Part shown: one piece after another, positions 40,057-51,358 of the stretch
Position numbering within the stretch: the first letter of the stretch is position 1
How the letters are laid out: every line of letters begins with the position of its first letter
DNA from: Lepidurus packardi
Lineage: Eukaryota > Arthropoda > Branchiopoda > Notostraca > Triopsidae
Length of the DNA: 64,000 nucleotides
Assembly: GCA_023053545.1 (NCBI GenBank)
Contig: JAKZAN010000005.1
Coordinates: 3,906,001-3,970,000, forward strand
Direction: 5' to 3'
Position numbers and translations under genes: made by a program
Notes under the pieces: generated by a model
What the model was told of the DNA's origin: nothing
Database searches by the model: none
Seen by the model: the letters and a program-made list of their open reading frames with translations, nothing else

Positions 40057-42599
40057 TTAATTTGACACGGATAAGCATTGTTGTATGCGTCGTATGGTGG
40101 GCCTATCTAAGGCGCAAAGATCAAAATCGAAAGTCGTCGCTGTTATATCATAAAGCCCCGTTTCTTCAATAACATCGACTATTTTTTGTACTTCATTTCG
40201 GTCCGCGAGCGACATGATTTGTTTCTTCAAGGCCACTAACTCAGATAAGTATTCCGGTACAAAAGTACTGTTGCTACTGGTCGAGTCGCTCGCCTTGCGT
40301 TCCACGCCGTCCGTGGATTCCCTCTTTCGGGATTTTTTTACATCCTTGTCCAGTTCGCAGTCCGGGCTGGAACTTTTTTTCCGCTTCTCGGATTTTTTCG
40401 TTGGCACTGGTGGCGTTTTTTTGGGTCTTTCCTCCTCGCTCGAGTCGCCGTTCAAGTCTGTTAGCAAGGATTTCAGGGGATTTCGCGATACGTTGGATGA
40501 ATTGGACTGATCTTGAGGTGGTTTGTGCTTTTTGGGTGGCGGAGGTGGAAGCGGCGATGCCGGAGATTTGCCCAGGATCGAAGCAGGGGAACTAGAACTG
40601 GATGACGAACTCGAGGACGATTGAGACGAGGATGACGAGGATGAAGAGGAAGATGACGAAGATGATGAAGTCGATGAAGTGGATGAGTGACGCTCCCGTT
40701 TGACAACAGGTGGTAATGGCAAAGTCGCTTCTTTTCGCTCAAGTCTGACTTCCTTTTTTAGTACGGGCAGTTCGGGAGCAACCGTCCTCTTTTTCTCATG
40801 GTTGTTGTTCGTCTTGTCCACTTTGCTCTTGAGCAGTTTGGAATCAGCCTCCTTAATACTTTTCTTGACTTCTTTCTTTTCCTCTTTGAGCTTTTTTGTT
40901 TTATTATCACTTTTCTCAAGTTTCTCCACCACCGCCACTTCTTTCTCTTTCTTGGAGGACTTTTTCTCGGAGACTTTGTCCTTTTCCTTCGAAGCAGCCT
41001 CTTTATCCTTTTTCACCTTGTCATTTTTCTCCAATCTAGGATCGGATGATTTGTCGGACTTAAAGTCTTTGGACTCTTTGACCGGTTTCTTCTCAGATTT
41101 GTTCTTCCGGGACTCGTTTGCATCGCGTGATGGAGGTCGCTCGCGTTCTTTATTTTCTTTCTTGATTTCCAACACCTTTTCGGGCTTGGAAAGCAGGTTC
41201 TTCTCGGAAGAATCTTTTTTCACGTGTTCTTCCTTGGCAGGCTCAACCTTAATGGGCACCGGGGATGAAGATACTTTGCTGAGTTCCGATTTATTTCGCT
41301 CTTTCTCACTTTTACGTTCTTTGGACTTATCGCGGTCCCGCTCTCGGTCCTCTTTGGAACTCTTTTTCTCTTTGTCTTTCTCACGACGCTTCTCTTCCTT
41401 ATCGGCTTTATCCTTCATTTTTTCCACAGTTGGACTTGAGCGCGCGAGTTTGTCTTTCGCGATCTTGTCTTTCTCGTGTTTTTTGGAATCCTTGAGAAGA
41501 TCCTTGGCATCATCTTTGCGATCTTTTATGCGATCTTTGTCTCGTCGCTCTTTTTCTTCGCGATGCAAACCGCTAGAACTTTTGTCCTTCTCCTTTTCTT
41601 TCTTAAGTTCCTTTTCCTTCTTGTCCGGGGGGCGAGGAGGCTCCTTGAACACACTGTCGCTTATTTTGCTCTGTTTAGACTTCTTTTCTGAGCGGTCCTT
41701 CTCTTTGGATGGCGCTGGACCGAACAAGCTGGAAAATGACGTAGATTTTGAGCTCTGAGGATCCTGGTGATTAAAAATTCCTTGATTATGAACTTTGTAG
41801 AAAAAAAAAATTAAAAAATTTGTTACCTTGATTTTCGTTTTCTTTGCCTCGCCAGGCGGTTTCTTAGCTCCCGAGCCTTGGTAGGCTGGACTATGTTCAG
41901 GAGATTGAGACTTTTCTCCTGCAGGTAAAAGCGTGCCTCCGTCGTTCGCGTATACCTAGTTGGCACAATTTAGTAATTAGACGTACGGAGATATTAGAGA
42001 GATTCCTACCCCGCCTCCACTTATGAGCTTTTTCTTAAACTCGTCTGATGGGTTTTGGAAAGTTAGTTTCTCTGGCCGACAGTGGGCAATGGGTGGGCCT
42101 TCTGATTGCAGAAAAAGCTCGTAAACGAAGTCTACTTTGCGGGGGTCTTCTTTATTTTTAAAATAAATCTCTATAGGTAAAGGAAAGCAGCCATAGCCTG
42201 ATTCCTTGACAGTAAAAGGTGGTTCCTTCACGACTAGGATAGACATAGACGAGTCATTAGAAGCTGATTGATTGGGATTGTAAGCAGTTACAGCAAATAG
42301 ATATATTACCTCTCTTTGGTTTAGGAAAATCTTTGTGCAAGAGAAAAACCACTTTCTCAACAAAATGCTGAATTTCAGATCCTTGGTATCCACGAACGAA
42401 TACTTCCCAATCATGGGTAAAGCCTTGAGGGGTTCGTTTGTTCCTTAAAGAAGCTCGATGTCCTAATTCTAAACGCACTTGGACACACTATAGAACATAT
42501 GTAAATCAACAATGGTTAAGTTAGTTACGGAGACAAATTGGAAGGTGGATAGCTTTGTTTAGACACACAATTACAAGAAATACTTACAGAAGAAGCCAT
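40057..42599 (-). CDS. MLLT3: ENL/AF9-family YEATS protein (MLLT1/MLLT3 orthologue, fly ear)
   Basis: Five exons on the minus strand, 42599-42588, 42487-42310, 42233-42010, 41955-41827 and 41763-40057, give 749 residues. The first coding exon is only 12 bases and yields MASS, so the protein begins [16 protein letters not shown], almost as in vertebrate AF9. Residues about 5-138 are the YEATS domain ([49 protein letters not shown]), which reads acyl-lysine on histone H3. A very long Lys/Glu/Ser-charged linker (about 195-535) follows, then a poly-Ser tract (about 540-573) as in AF9. The C-terminal ANC1-homology domain (last 68 residues, [12 protein letters not shown] to [16 protein letters not shown]) recruits AF4, DOT1L or CBX8-type partners. 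The role is super elongation complex/DOT1L recruitment in the nucleus. A single gene probably serves for both vertebrate paralogues. Confidence 0.95.
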
Positions 42600-44370
42600 G
42601 ACTGGGGTTTTCTGGATACTTATATGTCAAAAAGACACACGAATTTGGCTAATACATTGCTCTTCTTATTTACAAACACGCATAGCAGTAAACTTACTAT
42701 TATTTACTACGCGCGACACCCTGCAGTCACGTCAGTGTCATTATCAACTTCTGTGAGCTCTCCAGTCTAGCTACAGCTGTGGCTAAAAGAAATCGATATG
42801 ATCTTGTACTCGATATGTGATTTGTATCCCAGATATGATATCTTCTTTAGACGATTACAAATATTTTGTGACGTCAGTTGAATTAGCCAATCGCAATTTG
42901 CTATCAAACTGAACAGATAGAAAACTATGACATTACGTTTCGCTACTTGTGAATAACATACTGCTGATTGCTTAAGATGAGCCAAGGTTGCGCCACAATG
43001 GCGAGGTTACAGAATCCTCGGTAACTCTATTTTGAGAATAAGACGTGGTCTATTAAACAGAAAAAGGAGTGTTGGTCACCTTGATTAAATATGCTTAAGG
43101 AGAAGGGGATTTCCAAAGAATCGGGTATACGAAAACAGCATAAAAGTCCTGGCTATGACTAATACATACCATAATGAAAATAATTGCTCAGGTCTATGTT
43201 TAGGGTTAATTATTCTTTTGCCTTTCCCCCTTCTTCGAAAGGTCAAAGATTGAATAGGGAACGCCCTTTATCTTGCATGCCCTCTGGCGTCTCTCTTTTG
43301 AGGTCATCCTTCGCTCCCTTGGAAATAGTTGGTCAGTTTTTGTCACCTCCCACTTGAGGAATTTCCACTCCTCCCGGATTCGGGCGATTGCGAAAGTTCC
43401 TGGCTATGTATCTGGAAAAGGGGAGGAGGGAGAAGGAGTAACCTAGATCTGTCATCTACCATGTTTCGTAATCAACTTGCATACGACCTAGTTAACAAAC
43501 AATTAGCCCCTACAGTTAAGTTATTATTGGATGCCTTCTAGCTCTTTCTTTTGTTTGCTACCATTCTTTTCTGCGAATTAACTTGTTTGAAAGAAAGTTA
43601 AGCCATTCTATCGACCGTTTGGAGAAAGGAAAGCTAGATAAACGTCAGGGTGAAGAAGAAATCCCTGATAAATGGTAGGAGAAAGGGCGTAACAGAAAGG
43701 GTGGGCTGGGTGGAGTCGGGGGAAGTCAGGTGGAAAGATAAGACTGGGCGGTTCTGGACGGGTGAAAAGATAGGTGGAAAGTTTCAAAATGCCCTCTAGC
43801 TACAGGCGAGAGTGGGGGTTAGGCAAAGTTAAGGCTGCCTAAGGGGTGGATAGTAGAAGAGCGATGGCCTTGAAACATGTATCATGTGACCTGGTGCTCG
43901 TCGTCTATTGGCTTGTTTCGCAAGTTAGCCTCTCGCTAAGCTACACTACTCCTGTGCTTCCCGCTTCCGGCAGGAGGTCGACAAACGAGGAACCGTGAGC
44001 CTATGGAACCTATTGAGAGGCTAGGAATGGAGGGGTGGCGAACTGATTGTACTAGTTGTTAACGGTTAGAGTGAGGAAGAGAGGAAGGGAAATCATATGA
44101 AGATCAACAGATTAAGTGTTTCAGTGTTTCATTTTGATAATAAAGCTGATTATAATGTCGCATTTCAAAGACATATTGTTCGTGAATTAGACTTTTCCGT
44201 GGGTTATTATATTCTTAGCCGAAGCCCTGATGCTGGTTAGTCTGCCAAAACAGACACGTTTGTTTACACTTGGGAAGTTTTGATGATTCGCCCAGGATTG
44301 ATGTAGCACCAACCACTTTTGATTAAAGAACCTTGAATAATCTCGACGCATTATTTCTTTAAAAATCACC
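42600..44370. other. Intergenic region between divergent genes
   Basis: 1.8 kb between the ENL/AF9 start (minus) and the next plus-strand gene, so it should hold both promoters. I see no exon or repeat. A purine-rich segment around 43.6-43.9 kb is the only compositional feature. Confidence 0.5.
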
Positions 44371-47156
44371 ATGAGTTCCCAGACCGTAACAAGTAAGTTT
44401 AGATACAAAATGTCGGTAACTTTTAGTGTGATTTTGTTTTTTTTTTCTGTAGATAATGTAAGGGTGAAGTGCGAGAAGCGAGATGATGAGGAAGAAATTA
44501 ACCAGCTGGCTGCCAAGATGATGGCAGAACATAAAGCTAAGATGGCAAATACACCAGGAGTTTCCAGCTCCATGCAACTACAGACTATACCAGGTCAGCA
44601 ATTAACCTTGAGTAGACCTGGCCAGCCAAACATTCAGAACTACTTCTCCAAACCCATTACGAACTCTGCCATCAATGTCATTGTCAACAACAACAAGCCT
44701 GACGTGTCTAGACCTGTGTATCAACCCGTTGTCATTGACGAAGAATCCCAAAAGGGTCGATTTGGCTGGCGAGAGCATCCCATTCCGTTTCCTTATATTT
44801 ATCGGGGTCACGACAAATACGTCTCAGTTCGAATCTTCGAGACTAAAGTATTGCAATTACGTAAATATGCGGCACTCATGCGGCCCGAGATTTACAGCTG
44901 TGTCTGTATCAGGGGTTACTATGTAACAGATGCCGAAGTTAAGCTACTTAACGATATTAACGTGAAACACTGCGATTGGTATTACGGCAAAGAGGTGTTC
45001 ACGAACAAAGATCTAATAGTGCAGTTATCCGACGCCGAAGAGTTTCTCCAGTTTCTTGATCTGTGCCAATCAAAGCTTCTGACACGAACCTCCAATTCCA
45101 AAGACCGCTGTGGCTTTTTTAAGATCAGTGGTGAGCACGTCGTCCCTTTTACCTGCCGAGGAGCTACCAAGTTTGTTCCTTTATTTTACTTCGAAGGCGA
45201 AATGGAGTCGTTGCGCAAGAAAGCCGAGGAAGTTAGCGGCTGGGATCTGGCGTACCTCAAGTTCTGCTGTAAAGTGCAAGGAATTCGCAATGAACTCTTT
45301 GCTAACGATACATATCCCGCCGTTAGTATGGACGATATTCGCAAACATTTCCCAGCGGACGCCACCTTCCAAGAGTACTGGCCGTCTCGATCAATGCTAG
45401 AATTAACACCCTTAACGAATGCCCAAGCCATGCAGTATATTCATGGTAATTGGACAAGGAAACCTACGACACCACCGTTGCCTCCGGCGACTCAAGTTGT
45501 CAGGCCAGTAGTTCAAGCACTCCCCAATGCTAGAACCGTTGTTTCGCTATCCACTGGCCCCGCTCTCGTGCCCAAGGTCACCCGCGCCCAGACGAACTCA
45601 GCAGTGACGTCGGCATCCGCACAAGGAACCTGGCGAGGAGCTCCGCCTTTGCCGGTTTCCTCTGCGTCCTCGGTCTTGGGCAACGCCCTGTCGTACACCG
45701 GCTGGTCTAGCTCGTTACTCAATAGTCAACTCAACTCCCTTGCCTATAATGCCTTACCGAACCAAGCTCCTCCTCCACAACCACAGCCTCTTAACAACGT
45801 CAATCATATCCCTTCCGCCAACCCTATCCCTGCCCATTTGGCTTCCATGCAAATGAATTCCAATTTCTTGCTTCAGAGTATGCAGCAGTTGGCCCAAGTA
45901 CAAGCCCAAGCGGCTTATGAGGTAAGGGCACGTTTTTTTGTGAATTATGATTTTATTCACTGTTCAACGTCATTTTAATTCAGGCCTTATAGTAGCCGTT
46001 GATCAGTCATTAATCTTCGTTTTTTGTGTTATGAGTTGTTTATTACACTATATCATGTGAAAGTATTAATTTGGTTGTTAGTTATATTGCTCAGCTATGT
46101 GCAGTTCTTATATTTTTTTCTTTTTTTTTCAGGCATCGCGAAATTCCAGTCAAATGTTAGATAGCGCAAGCCAGTCACATATCTTGCGAAATGGATTGCC
46201 TTCAAATATGAGACCAGCCCATTTTGGTAACTCATCACCTTACTCGTCCTTAAGTACCCCAACAACAGCGTCGCTACCTTCGCATCGACCAACACATTAC
46301 CCCAGTCAATCGCCATTATCTGGCGTTGTGCCTGGTAGCTCGCCACAGACGCGAAATGGGGCGGGGGCATCACCTCGCCCGGGTAATCCTGTCCCACCCA
46401 ATCCAGTGTCCAAGCCTCCACCACCGTTGATACCTTTTAATGGGTTAACAAACGGTCATCATGCACCTCGCATCTCACCGAGTTCTTCCGCGCACCAGAT
46501 GTCGTCTTCAACGCTAAGGCGTGGTTCTGAGGAAAGTTCGCGGTTACACACGCCTTCACCTTCCGGAAGTCGTCTCTCGAGCTCGCCACACACGCCTACA
46601 GCTCATGGACAAACCATGGCGGCACAAGGCAACCCGCCTTATAAGCTGCAGAAAATCACCATAGACAACGTATCCGTTCGTTGTATTAACAGTCGTCAAT
46701 TCGTCTACAACAATTTTATGATGTCTTTACAAGATATGGTTACTTACCTGTTCCCAGCCTTGTCGGTTCAAAATTGTCGTCAAGTACTCGAGAAAGTGTT
46801 CAACGTAACCATTTATGAAGCCAACCCGTAAGTATTTTTTATCCTCATTCGGATTTACCTCTGTGATCGGTTTATAGTCCCGCTTATGTTTTCTGGGTCT
46901 TAAAATTGAGCAAAATAGTGATTGCTTGGAGCTTCACAGTCAAGTTACTAATGACGTTTTATTATTTTATAGGCAACAAATGGAGTGTTTTCGGGAAGCT
47001 TCGAAATGCGGGCCCCCGACTGAAAAAGTACCATTGGTGAATGTGAGGGACGTTAATAAGTACGTAACGCAGATTAAGTATATTATGTCGTCCGTGACAG
47101 AAGTGAGCGCTAGTGCTAATGGAGCGCCCACAGCCAAAAGACAGAGAATTAGCTGA
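44371..47156 (+). CDS. Conserved probable nuclear protein, family not named
   Basis: Exons 44371-44392 (22 bases), 44453-45921, 46133-46827 and 46973-47156 join in phase to 789 residues starting MSSQTVTNNVRVKCEKRDDE. Two blocks look folded and conserved. One is at about 108-320, with FGWREHPIPFPYIYRGHDKY, EVFTNKDLIVQLSDAEEFL and VSGWDLAYLKFCCKVQGIRN then ELF. The other is at about 667-770, with VRCINSRQFVYNNFMMSLQD, ALSVQNCRQVLEKVFNVTIY and QQMECFREASKCG. They are separated by about 350 residues of Pro/Ser/Gln-rich low complexity. The C-terminus AKRQRIS is a basic nuclear-localisation-like tail. There is no signal peptide or membrane helix. The layout resembles a transcriptional or chromatin cofactor, but I cannot attach a name. 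The ATG exon is tiny and rests on the splice phase. Confidence 0.8.
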
Positions 47157-48313
47157 CAACTACCGAACACTGCCTGGGCAGCGGCAACGCAGCAGAACTC
47201 GTTCTGTTCACCGTGGTCTTAAGAAAACAACATGAAGAAAGTTCAGGCAGTAGGAACGGTATAAGGTATACTAAGGTACGGGTGGTACCGCCATTTGCCC
47301 CGTTTGTTGCAAATCCAGGTTGGAGTACATGCCCAAGATTTGTGTGCTGTACGTAAAAGAAATTGCCCGTAGAATGTTGCTGAGTTGTTTTGTTCTATAT
47401 TGCTGTTGAACAGTACATTAAATGCAGCAGTCTTCACTACGGTTATGTTACAATCCAACGGTTTCATTTTTCCATACGTTTCACCCGTCCAACTCCTGGG
47501 TGGATATTTCATTTATTTAAGTTTAGGTATCCTCCATTTTTGCAGAAGTAATTGCTGTGTATATATTATATATATAATGTTGTTCTATCCTTTTCCTTTA
47601 TACATTTATGTAGCAGACGAGATCACGTTTGTCGAGAGAAGACTGTACGGGAACCTTTCAATTGAAGTGTGGCATGAATCTTGCGTCAACTTAGGTACAC
47701 TAATACTACTTAGGATTTGTCCCTCCCTTGCACGTAGCCCATACTGTGGCTTTGGTAATTTAGTTTAATAAGATTCAAGGGGCAGGAATCAGAGTTGGCT
47801 GGGATTATGCAGTGTATTTTAGTGCAAGTGATTTAGGGACAGCCTCGCAGAAAGTGTTATTAGCTGTAGTTGGACGTGGAATGCATAAGTAAGTTTCTTA
47901 AAGAATTTCTTACTTTAATTTTTTTTAGAGTTCATTCACTGTATATGGACAATGTAATTGTAATTCGCTCTGGAGAGCCACTTTGTAGCAAATGCGAGAG
48001 CTGCACAAAGAGGGCGTTGGAATGTTTGGTTTCATAAAAGGAAAGGTAGCAAGTCTGATCGTGCGGCAAGTCCTCTCACTGCAAAGCATCATGCCATGAT
48101 TGTTGTAAGTAGATATGAATAATGTTAAATATTATGTTAAGGGTTATCCAGGGAGGCTAAAATAATTACAGGTTAAATATCTGGGGAGACACAATATTTT
48201 TACTGTAAAAAAAACAACTTGTTTTGTGCAGTGAAAAAATTGTGGCAAGTTTTCATTTTAAATGTGGATGCGATTGTCAAATGGAATGCCTTCGTCGAAC
48301 CGGCAGGCAACGC
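47157..48313. other. 3' UTR and intergenic stretch
   Basis: Follows the preceding gene's stop. It contains an ATTAAA near 47.41 kb that could serve as its poly(A) signal. I see no further gene before the MITE-like element. Confidence 0.45.
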
Positions 48314-49112
48314 GACATAGGGACGACTCGACAATAGGATTACGGTGTATCCGACGAGAGGACTAGGAGCCCCGACTTACGGACTACAAGTCCCGACTTT
48401 AGGACTACACGCCCCAACTTAAGGACTACGGACTCTGACAAAGAACTTCGGTTTTATAATCTTTCAAGAGACCAACAGCATTTCAAGTTCAGAAAGTCTC
48501 TTCTTATTGGTTAAGCGTTATCAAGATTAAGGGTGGCCTCACACTGGGTGCCTATGAGGCCTAAAGTCCCTAAGAGAGTGCCCATGACGTCCTTTACCTT
48601 CAATTAGCGGGTAGTGGGCTTTTTCGGTCGCTAGCTATGGATAGCCCGTTAATTGAATGAGGCAGGGTAACAAAAAAGGGTGTTTGACCAACGAATGACG
48701 AGAGTATAGTCACATGACTTAGGAATACATGTGGTAGTGGAAAGGTTGGGAAAAAATAACTAAGATTTGTAGTACAATGTTATTGTCATTGATTACCCTG
48801 TGGAATGTTTCTTTTGATCCTTGTTGACCTTCGTCATATGACCCTGTCTCAGACCAGAGTATTCTTGTGTAAATCTAGCCACGCATTGTACTTACAAGTT
48901 ATTATCGCCACATCCTACTAATACCTAATCTCCTCCTCTACCTCCTGCTCACGACAGGTAGACGTGTTGGTGTCTGTGAGGTATCTATCCTTAAGGGCTT
49001 AAGCACTCCAGTGTGAGTCCACCCTAAAGACCCCGACTTAAGGACTACAGTCGGGGCACGTAGTCCTTTTGTCGGGTACACCATAGTCCCATTGTCGGGT
49101 CGTCCCTATGTC
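48314..49112. mobile_element. MITE-like non-autonomous DNA transposon with about 76-base terminal inverted repeats
   Basis: The left end begins GACATAGGGACGACTCGACA and the reverse complement of the right end begins GACATAGGGACGACCCGACA. Similarity continues for about 76 bases to GCCCCGACT with around 80-85% identity. Just inside the left end are short subterminal repeats of CCCGACTTNAGGACTAC (48377, 48393, 48412 regions), and one sits inside the right end in direct orientation (about 49030). The total is 799 bases with no open frame of note. The target duplication is unclear, with only ACG seen near both ends. I cannot assign the superfamily. Confidence 0.8.
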
Positions 49113-51358
49113 TACGTGCCACTGGTAGGTCTCAGGAGACTGCGGTCGGTCGGACCCGGGGTTTGGGAGGAAGGGTTTAGTTATGTAACGAGTCAGTCTG
49201 TAGATATATAGACGCGCGATATCCATTCAACCTTTTATCCTGCGATCCTCAGAGATTGACGCAGTTATGCTCGCGCTTTCAACAATGGCCTAGACATTTT
49301 GCGCTCGGCATGGCAAGAGGATGCACAGTAGGTGGCGTTTATTGTGATCACATTTTTCAAGTGAATATTGATTATATTAAGCGGCTGATTCTAATAACCA
49401 GTTATAATTAGCGATCATCATAATCGGTCCTGTCTATAATAGTGATCGGTCCTACATATAATCCTTTATATAATCCTCCTAATAATCTTGATCATAATAA
49501 GAGGCTCCTACTGTACTTTGTACTTTTCAGTTTGTCGTTACACGATAGATTTTAAAGTACTTAATGTACCCTCCACAAGATGGCGAACTAATAAAATTAC
49601 AGGAATAGTCTTTTCGAGTGACTACGAGCTACGGTGTGGTGTCTGGATGTTCGGTAGGGTTTTGAACAGGTAAAAATTGTCTTCTTAGGTTGCCAAAGCT
49701 AACCTCGTATAAAAATACACGACCGTCCGCGATACACGGGTAGGAGAGGTTACTGACTTTGAAGTCAACAATTTTCCGGTGATATTACGTACAGGTCAAC
49801 GAGCTTCGAAAGTAAAACAGAATAACAGGAAAGTTCTCGTTGGCAAAGGTTTTGTGCCTTCGGTAAAAAGGTCAATAAAAAATACAGCACGGTATGAGAA
49901 AAACAAAGTAATAAAAAAGGTAAACTGGAAGGGCGTAATTGAGGAATATACTGTTGGGTAGAATTCTTCGTTACATGCCAAAACACATTTCCAGTGCATT
50001 CCCTGTTTTGCAATATAACTGGATTGGAGAATGTTTACACTCTTCTTAGTTATAACAATTATATATACACTCCGCAAACTGTTAGTGCTAGGAAATAAGC
50101 TAATGCAAATACATTTGTTCCAATCTCATGTATTGGGGTGTTGTGTAGTGGAATACTGCAGTGTAGCGGGTTTAGTGTCGAAAATTGTGTGCAGATAGTC
50201 CGAAGACAATTAATTGTATGTAAATGACAATGGTCTGCATATGACGCTAAAAGTCGCAAGATTATGACAAGAGCGAAAAAGTTCTTTATATTAGGATACT
50301 ATAGAGAGCTATACAGTTTTTCTTCACAACTTGAGTAGGAAAGTTGGGTTTTTGAGTTAAATGTAATATCACCTTCATCCCATTTAAACTGGGACCAAGT
50401 CGCTTAAGGAAAAATGTGAATACATTTGTGTAAAAATGTGCACCTGTAAGTGTCCTGTGCTAGTGCATACTACGTTCAGTTTTGGTGATTCATTCTCATG
50501 TTTTGTGAGTTACAAAGTTAACGAAGTAGTTGTGTGGGGTTAACGTCCGTTTCAAAGCATTCCAGGGGTTCAGAGTATCTACCATCAATATTTTTGAACA
50601 TTTCGTACAAGATCAACACTTCCAAGGTCATAGCTACGGTACATGGAATAAAACGGAAGAGACGTTAACCTTTGAGAATAAACCCCAGTTTGAACTGGCT
50701 CCGGAATTCATTCGGATTAGGTAAGAAATTTGAATTACAATAACTAGACGCCACCGAACATTGTAATAGTAAATGCAAATTCTAATGTCTTATACAGTAC
50801 TCTATAGAAAATGTTGATAGTTTTAAACTGTTTATTGACGTAATGGTCCCAAATATTTAATTACAAGACTTGCAATAAACTATATTGTAATTTTAAAATT
50901 TTTTTTAGTAAAGTGCCAAGAAATTATGTACTAACATTGTAATCGTAAACATACTTTATCATATTGTATTGGTATAAAAAGTATCATAGCTGAGCAACAA
51001 CTTTATTTTCGCTCTGTTGAAAATGTCGTTGGCCAGCCAGTGTTAGGCTGTCATCGGCATGTAAGGAAAACCTAGGGACCTATACTTTTTTCAGTGAGTC
51101 ACTTTTGAAGCCATTGTAGGCTTATTGCGCCGATCTTTGAAATACTCACCCAAGAAGTTGCAGGTAAATGGCCGGGGGCAAAGGATTTCACCCCCCATTT
51201 CAAGTTACCATTTGCAAAGTTATAAAAGGTGGACACCTTAACTTTCTTCCGCATCTTGGTTTAGAAGTCTGGTCCGCTGCGATCTCTTGTAGCTTTGTAA
51301 CTTGTTGATGTTCAGTGTTAAGTTCGAGCGCGGTTAGGTCAGAAACTGGTGTTCTACA
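49113..51358. other. Intergenic stretch upstream of the chitin-binding protein gene
   Basis: A/T-rich, containing the promoter region of the downstream gene. A 60-codon frame at 49779-49961 is Lys-rich and has no splice context. One possible exon is listed separately. I see no repeats or RNA genes here. Confidence 0.45.
50566..50721 (+). CDS. Orphan exon candidate (unknown)
   Basis: An open frame containing FVQDQHFQGHSYGTWNKTEE and FENKPQFELAPEFIR ends at a clean donor, TTAG/GTAAGA (GT at 50722). Composition is protein-like, but the 5' border (one of several CAG or AAG sites near 50.56 kb) and any partner exon are unknown. Its phase does not need to fit the downstream gene, whose own start ATG is clear. 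Confidence 0.25.

Noticed and set aside
40700..41758. 352-codon open frame on the plus strand opposite the ENL/AF9 charged linker
   Set aside because: It is the antisense of Lys/Glu/Ser-rich codons (reads as Phe/Leu/Ser), has no splice or domain evidence, and the minus strand is clearly the YEATS gene.
49779..49961. Lys-rich 60-codon frame
   Set aside because: A/T-rich composition explains it, and there is no splice or domain support.
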